From assembly GCA_021782525.1 (NCBI GenBank), contig JAJXUY010000033.1:1-10492 (forward strand): 10,492 bases of DNA, given 5' to 3'. This document shows positions 1 to 6,743 of this stretch, piece after piece. The position numbers were made by a program, and so were the translations under genes. Origin of the DNA: Acidobacteriota bacterium. GTDB lineage: Bacteria > Acidobacteriota > Thermoanaerobaculia > Thermoanaerobaculales > Thermoanaerobaculaceae. The stretch's first letter is position 1, and every line of letters begins with the position of its first letter. The notes below the pieces were generated by a model. The model did no database searches, had not been told where the DNA came from, and saw only the letters and a list, made by a program, of their open reading frames with translations.

Positions 1-2
1 CC

Positions 3-419
3 GTGGAGCGGGTCACCGCCGCGGGCCTGCAGCGCGTCGTCCGCGCGGCCGCCGGCCGGGTCGTCCTGGTCAACGTCTGGGCCACCTGGTGCGAGCCGTG
101 CCGGCAGGAGTTCCCCGACCTGCTCAAGCTGCGCCGCGCGCTGGCCGGCCGCGGCCTCGACCTGGTGCTCGTGTCGGCGGACTTCGACAGCCGGCTGCCG
201 CAGGTGCGATCGTTCCTCGCCGCGCAGGGCGTCGAGTTCACGACGTACCTCAAGGACGAGAGCGACACCGCGTTCATCGACGGGTTGGACCCGGCCTGGT
301 CGGGCTCGCTGCCGGCGACGCTCGTCTACGACCGGAACGGGACGCTGCGCGACTTCTGGGAGGGGCCGGCGACGTACGAAACGCTCCTCGCCAAGGTCAA
401 CAAAGTGCTGGGGCCGTGA
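3..419 (+). CDS. TlpA-like thioredoxin-fold protein, 5' end probably outside the window
   Basis: This is a periplasmic thiol-disulfide oxidoreductase of the TlpA/ResA/thioredoxin class. Such proteins exchange dithiols with envelope partners, often during cytochrome c maturation. The redox motif W29-C30-E31-P32-C33 follows a hydrophobic beta strand (VVLVNVWATW), and the expected cis-proline is in SLPATLVYD (Pro104). The rest of the fold continues to a short C-terminal helix. No signal peptide or membrane anchor is visible and the frame opens at base 3 with GTG, so the true start is probably upstream of the window and the listed start is only the first in-frame codon seen. The stop is TGA at 417-419. 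A second thioredoxin-fold gene follows after 34 bp on the same strand, so the two probably form one operon. The fold assignment is firm; the partner protein is unknown. Confidence 0.85.
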   Translation: MERVTAAGLQRVVRAAAGRVVLVNVWATWCEPCRQEFPDLLKLRRALAGRGLDLVLVSADFDSRLPQVRSFLAAQGVEFTTYLKDESDTAFIDGLDPAWSGSLPATLVYDRNGTLRDFWEGPATYETLLAKVNKVLGP

Positions 420-453
420 CCGCACGGCGCCGGCGATCGGAGGGTGAGGTTCC

Positions 454-1065
454 ATGACGAGCAGGTGCAACGTTCTGGCGATGTCGGTCTTGACGCTCGC
501 GGCCACGGTCCAGGCCGCGGGCGCTCTCCAGCTCGGCGACGCGATGCCGGACGCCGCCGTCAAGATGAAGTCGGTCAGCGGCCGCGAGGTCACCCTCGGC
601 GAGGTGGCCGGGCCCAAGGGCACGCTCGTGATCTTCTCGTGCAACCACTGCCCGTGGGTCAAGGCCTGGGAGACGCGCATCGCCGCCCTCGGCCAGGAGC
701 TGCCGGCCAAGGGTGTCGGCGTCGTCGCGGTCAACTCCAACGACCCGGCGGCGTACCCGGGCGACGACTACGCGGACATGGTCGCGCGCGCCAAGGCGCG
801 AGGGTTCACGTTCCCGTACGTCGTGGACGCGACCTCCGACGTGGCGCGGGCGTTCGGCGCCACCCACACGCCCGAGGCGTTCCTCTTCGACGGCGCCGGC
901 AAGCTCGTCTACCACGGCGCGATCGACGACAACGCCGAGGACCCGGCGAAGGTGGAGCACCGCTACGTGGCCGACGCGGCGGCCGCGCTGCTGGCCGGCC
1001 GGCCGATCGTCACGGCCGAGACCAAGTCGATCGGCTGCTCGCTCAGGCTCCGCCCCAAAGGCTGA
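454..1065 (+). CDS. Secreted thioredoxin-family (redoxin/AhpC-TSA type) protein with CNHCP motif
   Basis: This is a 203-residue envelope protein of the peroxiredoxin-like thioredoxin family. The ATG is preceded by a strong purine-rich ribosome site (GGAGGGTGAGG, 439-449). Residues 1-24 form a signal peptide (hydrophobic SVLTLAATVQAAGA, cleavage probably before LQLGD). The redox site is C63-N-H-C66-P67 in FSCNHCPWVKAWE, a form typical of a widespread conserved subgroup. The cis-proline is in THTPEAFLF (Pro140), and a further cysteine (C195, in SIGCSLRLR) near the C-terminus is a recurrent feature of that subgroup. It lies 34 bp after the first thioredoxin-like gene. Its role is probably thiol redox or peroxide handling in the periplasm. 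The substrate cannot be told from sequence. Confidence 0.88.
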   Translation: MTSRCNVLAMSVLTLAATVQAAGALQLGDAMPDAAVKMKSVSGREVTLGEVAGPKGTLVIFSCNHCPWVKAWETRIAALGQELPAKGVGVVAVNSNDPAAYPGDDYADMVARAKARGFTFPYVVDATSDVARAFGATHTPEAFLFDGAGKLVYHGAIDDNAEDPAKVEHRYVADAAAALLAGRPIVTAETKSIGCSLRLRPKG

Positions 1066-1089
1066 GAGGCCCACGGCGGGCCGCGAGCC

Positions 1090-1113
1090 TCGATCCGCCG
1101 ACCGCGGCGGACG
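1090..1113. terminator. Palindrome between convergent genes, possible bidirectional terminator
   Basis: A 7-bp inverted repeat, TCCGCCG (1094-1100) and CGGCGGA (1105-1111) with a 4-base loop, lies in the 54-bp gap between the convergent thioredoxin-family gene and the minus-strand secreted protein gene. No T-run follows on either strand. A terminator role is inferred from position and stem strength only. Confidence 0.35.
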
Positions 1114-1119
1114 CCGTGC

Positions 1120-2007
1120 CTACCGCCAGCCGGTGGGCTCGGGGCAGTAGCGGCCCGAGAACCCTCGCGCGCGCTCCCGGCGTGTCAGCGGGTCCGGAGC
1201 GTCCCGTAGCACGCCGAGCCGGACGAGTTGCTCGCGGAACTCGTAGCGGATGCGCACGACGGCCGCGGGCTGGTCCTCGAGGTCGAGGTTCACCCACTCC
1301 ACCCGGTGGCCCGTGCGCTCGCCGATCCCCGTCGCGGCGTACTCCTCACTCACCTTGCGCGCCGCCGGCGCCGCGTCCCGACGCTCGACCCGTCCGGACG
1401 GTTCGCCGACCGGGACACCCTCCACGCCGCCCTCGACGCCGCCTCCGGACGGGGGCGCCGGGGCTCGGGAGTCCAGCCGGCCGCCCGAGCCCGCGCCTGG
1501 GCCGCTGTCCCGGCCGTCGAGGAACGGCTCGACCGCTCGCGGCACGACCCGGATCGGGCGGAGCCGCTGCCGGTAGAACACCGCCTCGATGACGCCGAGG
1601 TCGTCCGTCTTGCCGAGCCAGGCGCCGTACGACGAGCGCTCACCGGTGAAGTAGAACCGGCGAGCGTCGCGGCCGTCGACCTGCCAACCCGGGACCTCGA
1701 CCGACCCGTACGGCGGCAGCACCCACTTCGCCGCGCTCTTGGCGTCGCCGTGGCGCGCGTCGATGGTGTTGAGGCCGTCGACGGCGAGCGCCACGCCCAC
1801 CGTGCACGGCAGCGGGTTGGTGATGCGCAGGACGTACGGCCGGCCGCGCACCGCCTCGACGTAAACTGCCCCGCGCGCCCGGTACTCGGCGCGGACGCCG
1901 CCGTCGAGCACGACCTGGAGCGAGAACCCGCGCGTCGCCGCGCCGTGCCCCGGCGTTGCGAACGCCGCCGCTGCCACCGCCAGCGTGACCACCTTTCGAG
2001 TCGTCAT
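1120..2007 (-). CDS. Secreted conserved protein of unknown function
   Basis: This encodes 295 residues. The ATG at 2007 is chosen because GAAGGGAG lies just upstream, a signal peptide starts there (MTTRKVVTLAVAAAAFATPGHGA, residues 1-23), and the longer open frame upstream is low-complexity Arg-rich and runs into uppP. The mature part has two blocks separated by a Gly/Pro-rich linker (about 166-215). Residues 29-150 hold GRPYVLRITNPLP, VALAVDGLNTIDARH, KWVLPPYGSVEVPGWQ and RRFYFT..RSSYGAWLGKTDDLGVIEAVFYR. Residues 220-268 hold ATGIGERTGH and AVVRIRYEFREQLVRLGVL. The pattern resembles a conserved protein I recall from high-GC Gram-negative bacteria, but I know no assigned function. The first block looks all-beta. 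A possible -10 (TAAGGT, complement of 2051-2056) precedes it. Confidence 0.8.
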   Translation of the reverse strand: MTTRKVVTLAVAAAAFATPGHGAATRGFSLQVVLDGGVRAEYRARGAVYVEAVRGRPYVLRITNPLPCTVGVALAVDGLNTIDARHGDAKSAAKWVLPPYGSVEVPGWQVDGRDARRFYFTGERSSYGAWLGKTDDLGVIEAVFYRQRLRPIRVVPRAVEPFLDGRDSGPGAGSGGRLDSRAPAPPSGGGVEGGVEGVPVGEPSGRVERRDAAPAARKVSEEYAATGIGERTGHRVEWVNLDLEDQPAAVVRIRYEFREQLVRLGVLRDAPDPLTRRERARGFSGRYCPEPTGWR

Positions 2008-2225
2008 GACGGTCTCCCTTCTCGTCCCTTGGACACCGCTGGTGGGAGAAACCTTACCTGGGGCGGTCCGGCCCGACCGACCGGGGCGTCGGCCGCGGTC
2101 CGAGGCCGGGCCGTGGCGACCCGCCGGCGAACGTCGTGACCGCCCGAGTTGACACGCCATGGAAGATGGACGGCACGGCTCACGGTTCGCCCGGCGGCCG
2201 CGGCGCACCGCCGGATCGACGTACC

Positions 2226-2303
2226 ATGGCGGCCACCGACGCGCGAGGCGCGAACGGGTCGAGCGCAGGGGCTGCCGCAACCGCAGCCGGGGGTGACGAT
2301 TGA
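2226..2303 (+). CDS. Possible 25-residue upstream peptide overlapping the uppP start
   Basis: An ATG at 2226 opens a short Ala/Gly-rich frame whose TGA stop (2301-2303) overlaps the TTG start of uppP in the string TTGA. Such an arrangement can couple translation of the two frames. There is no clear ribosome site before this ATG and the composition is that of random high-GC sequence, so it may not be expressed. Confidence 0.2.
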   Translation: MAATDARGANGSSAGAAATAAGGDD

Positions 2304-3169
2304 ACGACGTCCTGTTGAGCGTGCTGCTTGGTCTCGTCGAGGGGCTGACCGAGTTCATTCCGGTCAGCTCGACGGCCCACCTGCGGATCGTCGAGGCGCT
2401 CGTCGGTGTCTCGCTCTCCGACGGCTACTGGAAGATGTTCTCGATCGTCATCCAGCTGGGCGCGATCCTCTGCCTGCCGATCTACTTCCGGGACGAGATC
2501 GCGCGCCTCGTGGCCTCGTTCCTGAAGGCCGGCCGCGACCGCCGTGGCTGGGCGACGCACCCGCTGACGCTGACCGCGCTCGCCTTCGTGTGCACTGCGA
2601 TCCCCGCGCTGCTGCTCGTCAAGCTCATCGGCAAGCACCTCGAGAGCCTCACGGTGATGGGCGTCTCCCTGGTCGCGGGCGGCGTCGTGATGTGGGTCGT
2701 GGATGCGCTCTACGAGCGCGGGGCGCTGCGCACCCACACCGATCGGATGGAGGCGATGGGCCCCGGACAGGCGCTGTGGATCGGTCTGTGCCAGGTCCTC
2801 TCCGCCGTGTTCCCCGGCGTCTCGCGTTCGATGGCGACGATCGCCTCCGGCCAGCTCGCCGGCATGACGCGCACCTCCGCGCTCGAGTTCTCGTTCTTCC
2901 TCTCGATGCCGACGATGGTGGCCGCCACCGGGTACGACCTGTTCAAGTCGGTCTGGCACGCGCCGGCGAACCCGCTCGGCGCGGCCGGGATGACGCCGCA
3001 CGGCTGGGCGCTGCTCGGCATCGGCTTTGTGGTGTCGTTCATCGTGGCGTACGCGGTCGTCGCGTGGTTCATGAGCTGGGTGCGGCGCCACGGCTTCGTG
3101 CCGTTTGCCGTCTACCGGATCGCCGCCGGAGCAGCCGTGCTCTGGTGGCTGGCCGCGGGCGCGCACTGA
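2300..3169 (+). CDS. uppP: Undecaprenyl-diphosphatase (BacA/UppP family)
   Basis: This integral inner-membrane enzyme dephosphorylates undecaprenyl diphosphate, recycling the lipid carrier for peptidoglycan and other envelope polymers, and it confers bacitracin tolerance. The 289-residue length is normal for the family. The first signature, EGLTEFIPVSSTAHL (residues 14-28), carries the catalytic-site glutamates E14 and E18, S24 and H27. The second, PGVSRS (172-177), carries R176. Several hydrophobic helices fill the rest. The start is TTG: an in-frame TGA lies only 6 bp upstream (2294-2296), so no earlier start is possible, and the N-terminus fits the family exactly. A GGGGGTGA ribosome site precedes it. 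SSTAH in place of the commoner SSSGH is a known variant. The acyltransferase gene follows 133 bp downstream on the same strand. Confidence 0.97.
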   Translation: MNDVLLSVLLGLVEGLTEFIPVSSTAHLRIVEALVGVSLSDGYWKMFSIVIQLGAILCLPIYFRDEIARLVASFLKAGRDRRGWATHPLTLTALAFVCTAIPALLLVKLIGKHLESLTVMGVSLVAGGVVMWVVDALYERGALRTHTDRMEAMGPGQALWIGLCQVLSAVFPGVSRSMATIASGQLAGMTRTSALEFSFFLSMPTMVAATGYDLFKSVWHAPANPLGAAGMTPHGWALLGIGFVVSFIVAYAVVAWFMSWVRRHGFVPFAVYRIAAGAAVLWWLAAGAH

Positions 3170-3302
3170 GCCCGGGGCCGGTCGGCGCCGGCGCACGCGG
3201 GATGAGCGCTCGTCTATTCGACCAAGCGTGCGGGCAATCATCCGACACCGTGGCCGGCGCCGCACGGGTGTACGCTGCGAGCCTGTGTGGCCGGACGGGG
3301 GA

Positions 3303-3890
3303 GTGCCGCAGCTCGGCGCGTCGGTGCCGAGGCGAGGGAACCGGGCGAGCCGGTGGCTGGCGCGCCTTGCCTTTCGGCTGTGGGGGTGGCGGTTCGCCGG
3401 GAGCTTCCCGGACGTGCCGAAGGCGATCGTCGCGGTGGCGCCGCACACGACGAACTGGGACTTCCCCGTCGGCGTCCTGACGCTCTTCGCCCTCGGCATG
3501 AGGGTCGGCTTCCTCGGCAAGCACACGCTGTTCCGCTGGCCGCTGCGGCCGCTGATGCTGTGGCTCGACGGCGTCCCGGTGCGGCGCGACTCCGGCTCGG
3601 GCACGGTGGCGAAGCTCGTGGCGACGATGCGGCGGCGCGACACGATGCTGCTGGCCGTCGCGCCGGAGGGGACCCGCCGCGCCGTCTCCGCGTGGCGGAT
3701 GGGGTTCGCTCACGTCGCGGTCGGGGCCGGCGTGCCGGTGGTGCCGGTCGCCTTCGACTGGGGGCGCCGGGTGGTCACGCTGGGGCCGGCGTTCATGCTC
3801 ACCGGCGACCTCGCCGCCGACGAGCGGACGCTGCGCGGGTGGTTCGCCGAGACCGGCCTCGATCTCGACGCGCCCGCACCTGCGGCGTGA
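3303..3890 (+). CDS. Lysophospholipid acyltransferase family protein (PlsC-like)
   Basis: This is a glycerolipid acyltransferase-fold enzyme that moves an acyl chain onto a lysophospholipid or glycerol-phosphate type acceptor at the membrane. Counting from GTG 3303 it has 195 residues. Visible motifs in order: PHTTNWDF with the catalytic H48 and D53 (HX4D), GKHTLFRWP (72-80), GVPVRRD (90-96) for acceptor binding, and PEGTR (121-125), then VPVVPVAFDWG. The short form with RRGN near the N-terminus matches a compact bacterial subgroup annotated as 1-acyl-glycerol-3-phosphate acyltransferase. The start is uncertain: GTG at 3285, 3303 or 3324 are all possible. The G-rich run at 3297-3302 sits too close to 3303 for a standard ribosome site. 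It follows uppP by 133 bp and converges with the aldo/keto reductase gene. Confidence 0.88.
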   Translation: MPQLGASVPRRGNRASRWLARLAFRLWGWRFAGSFPDVPKAIVAVAPHTTNWDFPVGVLTLFALGMRVGFLGKHTLFRWPLRPLMLWLDGVPVRRDSGSGTVAKLVATMRRRDTMLLAVAPEGTRRAVSAWRMGFAHVAVGAGVPVVPVAFDWGRRVVTLGPAFMLTGDLAADERTLRGWFAETGLDLDAPAPAA

Positions 3891-3919
3891 CGCTGCGGCC
3901 GCGCCCGGCGGCGTGACGC
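3882..3919 (+). repeat. 12-bp direct repeat spanning the acyltransferase stop
   Basis: GCGGCGTGACGC occurs at 3882-3893 and again at 3908-3919, 26 bp apart. The first copy contains the acyltransferase stop codon. It looks like a small tandem duplication in the convergent intergenic gap and no function is implied. Confidence 0.5.
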
Positions 3920-3947
3920 GAGCGATCGCCGGCCGCGGTGGCGGGCC

Positions 3948-4880
3948 TCACGCGGAGGCGTCGTCGAGGCGCCGCCGCTCCTCGGTGTTCAGGCCCAACG
4001 ACGCGAGCGGCAGCAGCTCGGTGAGCTGGTCCGGCGTGCGGGCGCTGGCGATCGGGGCGGCGACCGCCGGCCGCGTCAGGAGCCAGGCCAGGGCCACCGC
4101 GGCGACCGTCGTCGCGCGCGCCGCGGCGATCGCGTCGAGCGCCGCGAGGATGCGCAGGCCGCGGTCGTCGAGGTACTTCGCCGCGCCCGCGGCGCGCTGG
4201 CTGGCGACGCTGGCACCGGGCCGGTACTTGCCGGCGAGGAAGCCGCTGGCGAGCGCGTAGTAGGGGAAGCAGGCCAGCCGCTCGCGCACGCAGAGCTCCG
4301 CCAGCGCGCCTTCGTAGTCGCCGCGGTGGGCCAGGTTGTAGTGCGGCTGCAGCGCGACGAACCGCACCAGGCCCGCCCGCTTCGAGAGCGCCAGCGCTTC
4401 GGCGAGGCGCGCCGCGCTGTAGTTGGAGGCCGCGATGTGGCGGACCTTCCCCTCGCGCACGAGCGCGTCGAACTCCCCCAGCGTCTCCTCGAGCGGGGTC
4501 GCGGCGTCGTCGGCGTGGGCGTAGTAGAGGTCGATGCGGTCGGTCCGCAGCCGGCGCAGCGAGCCCTCCGCGGCCGCGCGGATCGTCGTCGCCGACAGGC
4601 CGGCGAGGCCCGGGAGCTTCCCCACCTTCGTCGCGATCACCATGCGGTCGCGGTTGCCGCGCGCGGCCATCCAGCGGCCGAGGATCGTCTCCGACTCGCC
4701 GCCCGTGTGGCCCGGCACCCACGCCGAGTAGGCGTCGGCGGTGTCGATGAAGTTGCCGCCGGCGGCGGCGTAGGCGTCGAGCACGGCGAACGACTGCTTC
4801 TCGTCGGCCGTCCAGCCGAACACGTTGCCGCCGAGACACAGCGGGAAGACGTCGAGCGTCGTGCTGGCGATCCTCGTCAT
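3948..4880 (-). CDS. Aldo/keto reductase
   Basis: This is an NADPH-dependent oxidoreductase of the aldo/keto reductase superfamily, a cytosolic TIM barrel of 310 residues, a normal length. The catalytic tetrad is complete: D46 and Y51 (GGNFIDTADAY), K85 (IATKVG) and H122 (LYYAHADD). SNY (152-154), LQPHYNL (178-183) and the C-terminal cofactor-binding block PIASARTPDQLTELL (276-290) are also present. The DTADAY...GESETILGRW pattern puts it with the YghZ/Tas-like branch that often reduces methylglyoxal or other small carbonyls; the substrate is not predictable. ATG at 4880 is chosen because GGAGGGG precedes it at ideal spacing and family homology starts there; an open frame extends further upstream but is Arg-rich and unlike the family. 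Confidence 0.95.
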   Translation of the reverse strand: MTRIASTTLDVFPLCLGGNVFGWTADEKQSFAVLDAYAAAGGNFIDTADAYSAWVPGHTGGESETILGRWMAARGNRDRMVIATKVGKLPGLAGLSATTIRAAAEGSLRRLRTDRIDLYYAHADDAATPLEETLGEFDALVREGKVRHIAASNYSAARLAEALALSKRAGLVRFVALQPHYNLAHRGDYEGALAELCVRERLACFPYYALASGFLAGKYRPGASVASQRAAGAAKYLDDRGLRILAALDAIAAARATTVAAVALAWLLTRPAVAAPIASARTPDQLTELLPLASLGLNTEERRRLDDASA

Positions 4881-5042
4881 GACCCCTCCGTACGCCCGTC
4901 CCCGAGGGTCACGCGTGCGCGCGAGCCGAAAGGTCGAGCGCGGGCCGGCCGGCTGCGTCCCGGCTCGGGCCCGCCGTCCCCTGCAACACCGCCCTCCCCC
5001 GCTCGTATTCGCGGTTCGCGCGCCGGTTTCCCGGAAGCGCAC

Positions 5043-5074
5043 GAGGGCACCTGGAGAGGTTGCAACCTGCCCTC
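5043..5074. promoter_or_regulatory. Nested inverted repeats upstream of the aldo/keto reductase gene
   Basis: A perfect 12-bp palindrome AGGTTGCAACCT (5057-5068) lies inside a second inverted repeat, GAGGGCA (5043-5049) and TGCCCTC (5068-5074). The site is 163-194 bp upstream of the aldo/keto reductase start and 61 bp past the end of nfeD. It could be an operator or the nfeD terminator stem. No T-run and no recognised regulator motif were seen. Confidence 0.3.
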
Positions 5075-5134
5075 ACCTGCTCGCGAACAACACAACAACG
5101 CAAGCCTGACCCCGAAGCAGGCAGGCGGGCCGCG

Positions 5135-5488
5135 TCACGCCCCAGGCCCGGGATCGGCGCCGCGTACGCGCAGGGTGAGCCCGTCACCGACGCCGACGAC
5201 CTCGACCCGCTCGCCCTGGCGTAGCGGCTCGGCCGCGACCACGTTCCAGATCTCGCCCGCGACCTCGACGCGCCCGCGCGTCCCGTCGGCGTCGATGACC
5301 CGACCGACCTTGTGCGCCATCCCCTCGGCCCCGGTCCGGACGGTGCTGTGCATCGCCCGCAGCGCCAGCACGTACACCGTCACCGAGACGAGGAGGATCG
5401 CGAGGTAGGCGGGGATCGCGAGCGGCAGCGGCAGGAGCCAGAACACGCCCAGGCCCACGAGCGGCAGCAGTAGGGTCAGATGCGCCAT
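5135..5488 (-). CDS. NfeD-like membrane protein (short form)
   Basis: This is a 117-residue membrane protein of the NfeD/ClpP-class accessory family. Two hydrophobic segments (about 4-19 and 22-43) are followed by a soluble OB-fold-type domain: GMAHKVGRVIDADGTRGRVEVAGEIWNVV and then GERVEVVGVGDGLTLRV. The G-x-V...G-R-V-x-V-x-G-E-x-W pattern is the family hallmark. Short NfeD proteins commonly pair with a stomatin/prohibitin-like protein in membrane quality control. No such partner is adjacent here, so the partner is elsewhere or lost. The ATG at 5488 follows a GCAGGA ribosome site. It lies 63 bp downstream of the methyltransferase gene on the same strand and could be co-transcribed with it. 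Confidence 0.85.
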   Translation of the reverse strand: MAHLTLLLPLVGLGVFWLLPLPLAIPAYLAILLVSVTVYVLALRAMHSTVRTGAEGMAHKVGRVIDADGTRGRVEVAGEIWNVVAAEPLRQGERVEVVGVGDGLTLRVRGADPGPGA

Positions 5489-5551
5489 CGTCCTGCCATT
5501 GTATGGGAACAGCGCCGGCCCCCCAAACGCCGGGCGCCCGCAACCCCGCCG

Positions 5552-6148
5552 TCAGAGCTGCGCGATCCGGTACCCCATCGGGATCGCGATCTCGGCGCAC
5601 CCCCGCCACCGCTCGATCCGTCGCATCGCCTCCGCCCCCTGGCCGGCCAGCTTCTTCGCCAGCTCCCTATACGAGGCAAACCGCTGCACGGCGTCGAACC
5701 CCGCCTCGCGCCGGACGCCGCGGTCGGCCACCGCCCGCCATGCCGCGGCGACCTTCTCGGCCTCGTCGGCCGCGTCCGCCCACGGCGAGCCGGAGGCGTG
5801 GTCGATGACGACGGTGTCGGGGGCGAGCGCCGCGGCGTGGGCGAGTGCCGCCGTAGGGTCCGGGAGCTCGTGCAGCGCGAACTCGAAGAGGACAACGTCG
5901 GCCCGCTCGTCGAGCGCCATAAAGTCGCTTGCGACGAGGGCGAATCGGTCCGCGATGCCGAGCGCGGCGATCCGCTCGGCGAGCGCCGCCAGCGCGGCGC
6001 CGTCGGGGTCGACGGCGATCACCCGTCGGGCGGCGCGCCCGTACCCGGCGAGCTGGCCGCCGCCGGCTCCGACGGCGAGCACGACCTTGCCGTCGAACGG
6101 GTAGAAGCGCAGCAGGTTGTCGAGCAGCGCCTCGTAGTCGGTCGCCAT
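5552..6148 (-). CDS. Class I SAM-dependent methyltransferase
   Basis: This is a 198-residue Rossmann-fold methyltransferase. Motif I, VGAGGGQLAGYG (26-37), binds S-adenosylmethionine. VIAVDPDG (43-50) supplies the acidic residue D47 that contacts the ribose. SDFMAL (74-79) and VVLFEFALHELPDP (85-98) correspond to motifs II and III of the fold. The C-terminal third is helical and Arg/Ala-rich. Nothing in sequence or context identifies the substrate. ATG at 6148 is chosen because GGAGGGG lies just upstream and the SAM fold begins shortly after; an in-frame extension to 6328 is Pro/Arg-rich and unlikely to be translated. It is the first gene of a leftward run that continues to nfeD and perhaps the aldo/keto reductase. 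Confidence 0.88.
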   Translation of the reverse strand: MATDYEALLDNLLRFYPFDGKVVLAVGAGGGQLAGYGRAARRVIAVDPDGAALAALAERIAALGIADRFALVASDFMALDERADVVLFEFALHELPDPTAALAHAAALAPDTVVIDHASGSPWADAADEAEKVAAAWRAVADRGVRREAGFDAVQRFASYRELAKKLAGQGAEAMRRIERWRGCAEIAIPMGYRIAQL

Positions 6149-6259
6149 CGCCCCTCCGGCCAGCGCACCGCCCCTGGCCGCCCCCCTTTGTACCATCGGC
6201 GGGCCTCCGCCTCCACGCCGGCGGTCGCCCCGCGCGATCCCGACCGGGCGTGCCGCCGG

Positions 6260-6276
6260 CCTGGGCGGTGCCCAGG
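6260..6276. repeat. Perfect short hairpin in the methyltransferase upstream region
   Basis: CCTGGGC (6260-6266) and GCCCAGG (6270-6276) form a 7-bp stem with a 3-base loop. Related CCAGGG/CCCTGG strings recur at about 6283 and 6309. The 210 bp between the methyltransferase start and the MITE-like element hold no gene, and this hairpin is the only strong structure seen there. Its role is unknown. Confidence 0.35.
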
Positions 6277-6358
6277 CGCAAGTCCAGGGTTGCGGCCAAC
6301 GGATCGATCCCTGGGTCCGTCGCTCCAACGCACGTCGCGCGCACCCGGCCCTGGGCTA

Positions 6359-6495
6359 CTAGCAGGGTGCTGAAGAACCCCTGAAATCCAAGCCCGCGCC
6401 GAACGCGGCGAGAATCGCCCATTGCATTGGCACGACTTGCAGCCCATGCGACCGCCGCCAACAACCGTGTCCGGACTTTTTCAGCAGCCTGCTAG
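6359..6495. mobile_element. MITE-like element of 137 bp with terminal inverted repeats
   Basis: The left end CTAGCAGGGTGCTGAAGAA (from 6359) and the right end, read inward on the other strand, CTAGCAGGCTGCTGAAAAAG (from 6495) match over about 19 bases with three differences. CTAG is present at both tips and could be the target duplication or part of the repeat, since it is its own complement. The interior has no transposase and no gene-length frame, so it is non-autonomous. Ends of the AGCAGG-TGCTGAAAAAG type recur in insertion sequences and MITEs of environmental bacteria, and the translated minus strand shows the DFRG-type tail I associate with such repeats. I cannot assign the IS family. 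It sits just upstream of the cytochrome promoter. Confidence 0.7.
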
Positions 6496-6552
6496 AGCCC
6501 GACCGATGGCCGCGCTGTCGGCGCGGTCGGGGCGTGGCGGCGGCCCGAGACC

Positions 6553-6580
6553 TTGACACCGCCCCTTGTCCGGCTACGAT
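6553..6580 (+). promoter_or_regulatory. Sigma70-type promoter for the tetraheme cytochrome gene
   Basis: A perfect -35 TTGACA (6553-6558) and a good -10 TACGAT (6575-6580) are separated by 16 bp. Transcription would begin near 6587, giving a leader of about 157 bases before the ATG at 6744. The promoter lies about 58 bp outside the right end of the MITE-like element, so it is not part of that element. Confidence 0.65.
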
Positions 6581-6592
6581 TGGTCAAAGAAA

Positions 6593-6720
6593 GACAGGAC
6601 ATCATCGGATCCTGACCCGTGGCCTGGGCAACTGTCCCTGATTCATCGCGATGAAGGGAAGCGGCCGGTCAGGACGCAAACGTGCCGCGTCAGAGGCAAC
6701 CCGAGCCCGAGGGCCTTGAA
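6593..6720 (+). promoter_or_regulatory. Structured 5' leader, candidate cis-regulatory RNA
   Basis: TCCTGACC (6610-6617) pairs perfectly with GGTCAGGA (6667-6674). Inside, after a three-base bulge, GGCC (6621-6624) pairs with GGCC (6663-6666). The loop encloses a second hairpin built on the palindrome TTCATCGCGATGAA (6642-6655), extended by CCC/GGG. GACAGGA at 6593-6599 could compete for the TCCTG strand, giving two exclusive folds. The heptamer ACGCAAA (6674-6680) follows the main stem. ACGCAAA occurs in c-di-GMP-I riboswitches, but the other hallmarks of that class are not found. The ribosome site AAGGGAG (6730-6736) lies downstream. No known riboswitch class fits. Confidence 0.4.
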
Positions 6721-6743
6721 CAAAGCGGGAAGGGAGATTCGTT

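Noticed and set aside
444..1592. 382-codon plus-strand frame over the second thioredoxin gene and beyond
   Set aside because: Arg/Pro-rich low-complexity product, overlapping two supported genes in other frames.
2180..3643. 487-codon minus-strand frame across uppP and the acyltransferase
   Set aside because: Arg/His-rich translation typical of shadow frames in high-GC sequence; both plus-strand genes are well supported.
4326..5408. 360-codon plus-strand frame antisense to the aldo/keto reductase
   Set aside because: Shadow of the aldo/keto reductase, whose full catalytic tetrad is present on the minus strand.
6149..6328. N-terminal extension of the methyltransferase to 6328
   Set aside because: Extension is Pro/Arg-rich, while ATG 6148 has a strong ribosome site and fits the fold start.
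6587..6743. c-di-GMP-I (GEMM) riboswitch before the cytochrome gene
   Set aside because: Only the ACGCAAA piece matches; the conserved AGGGCAAACC segment and the second stem with its receptor are not found.
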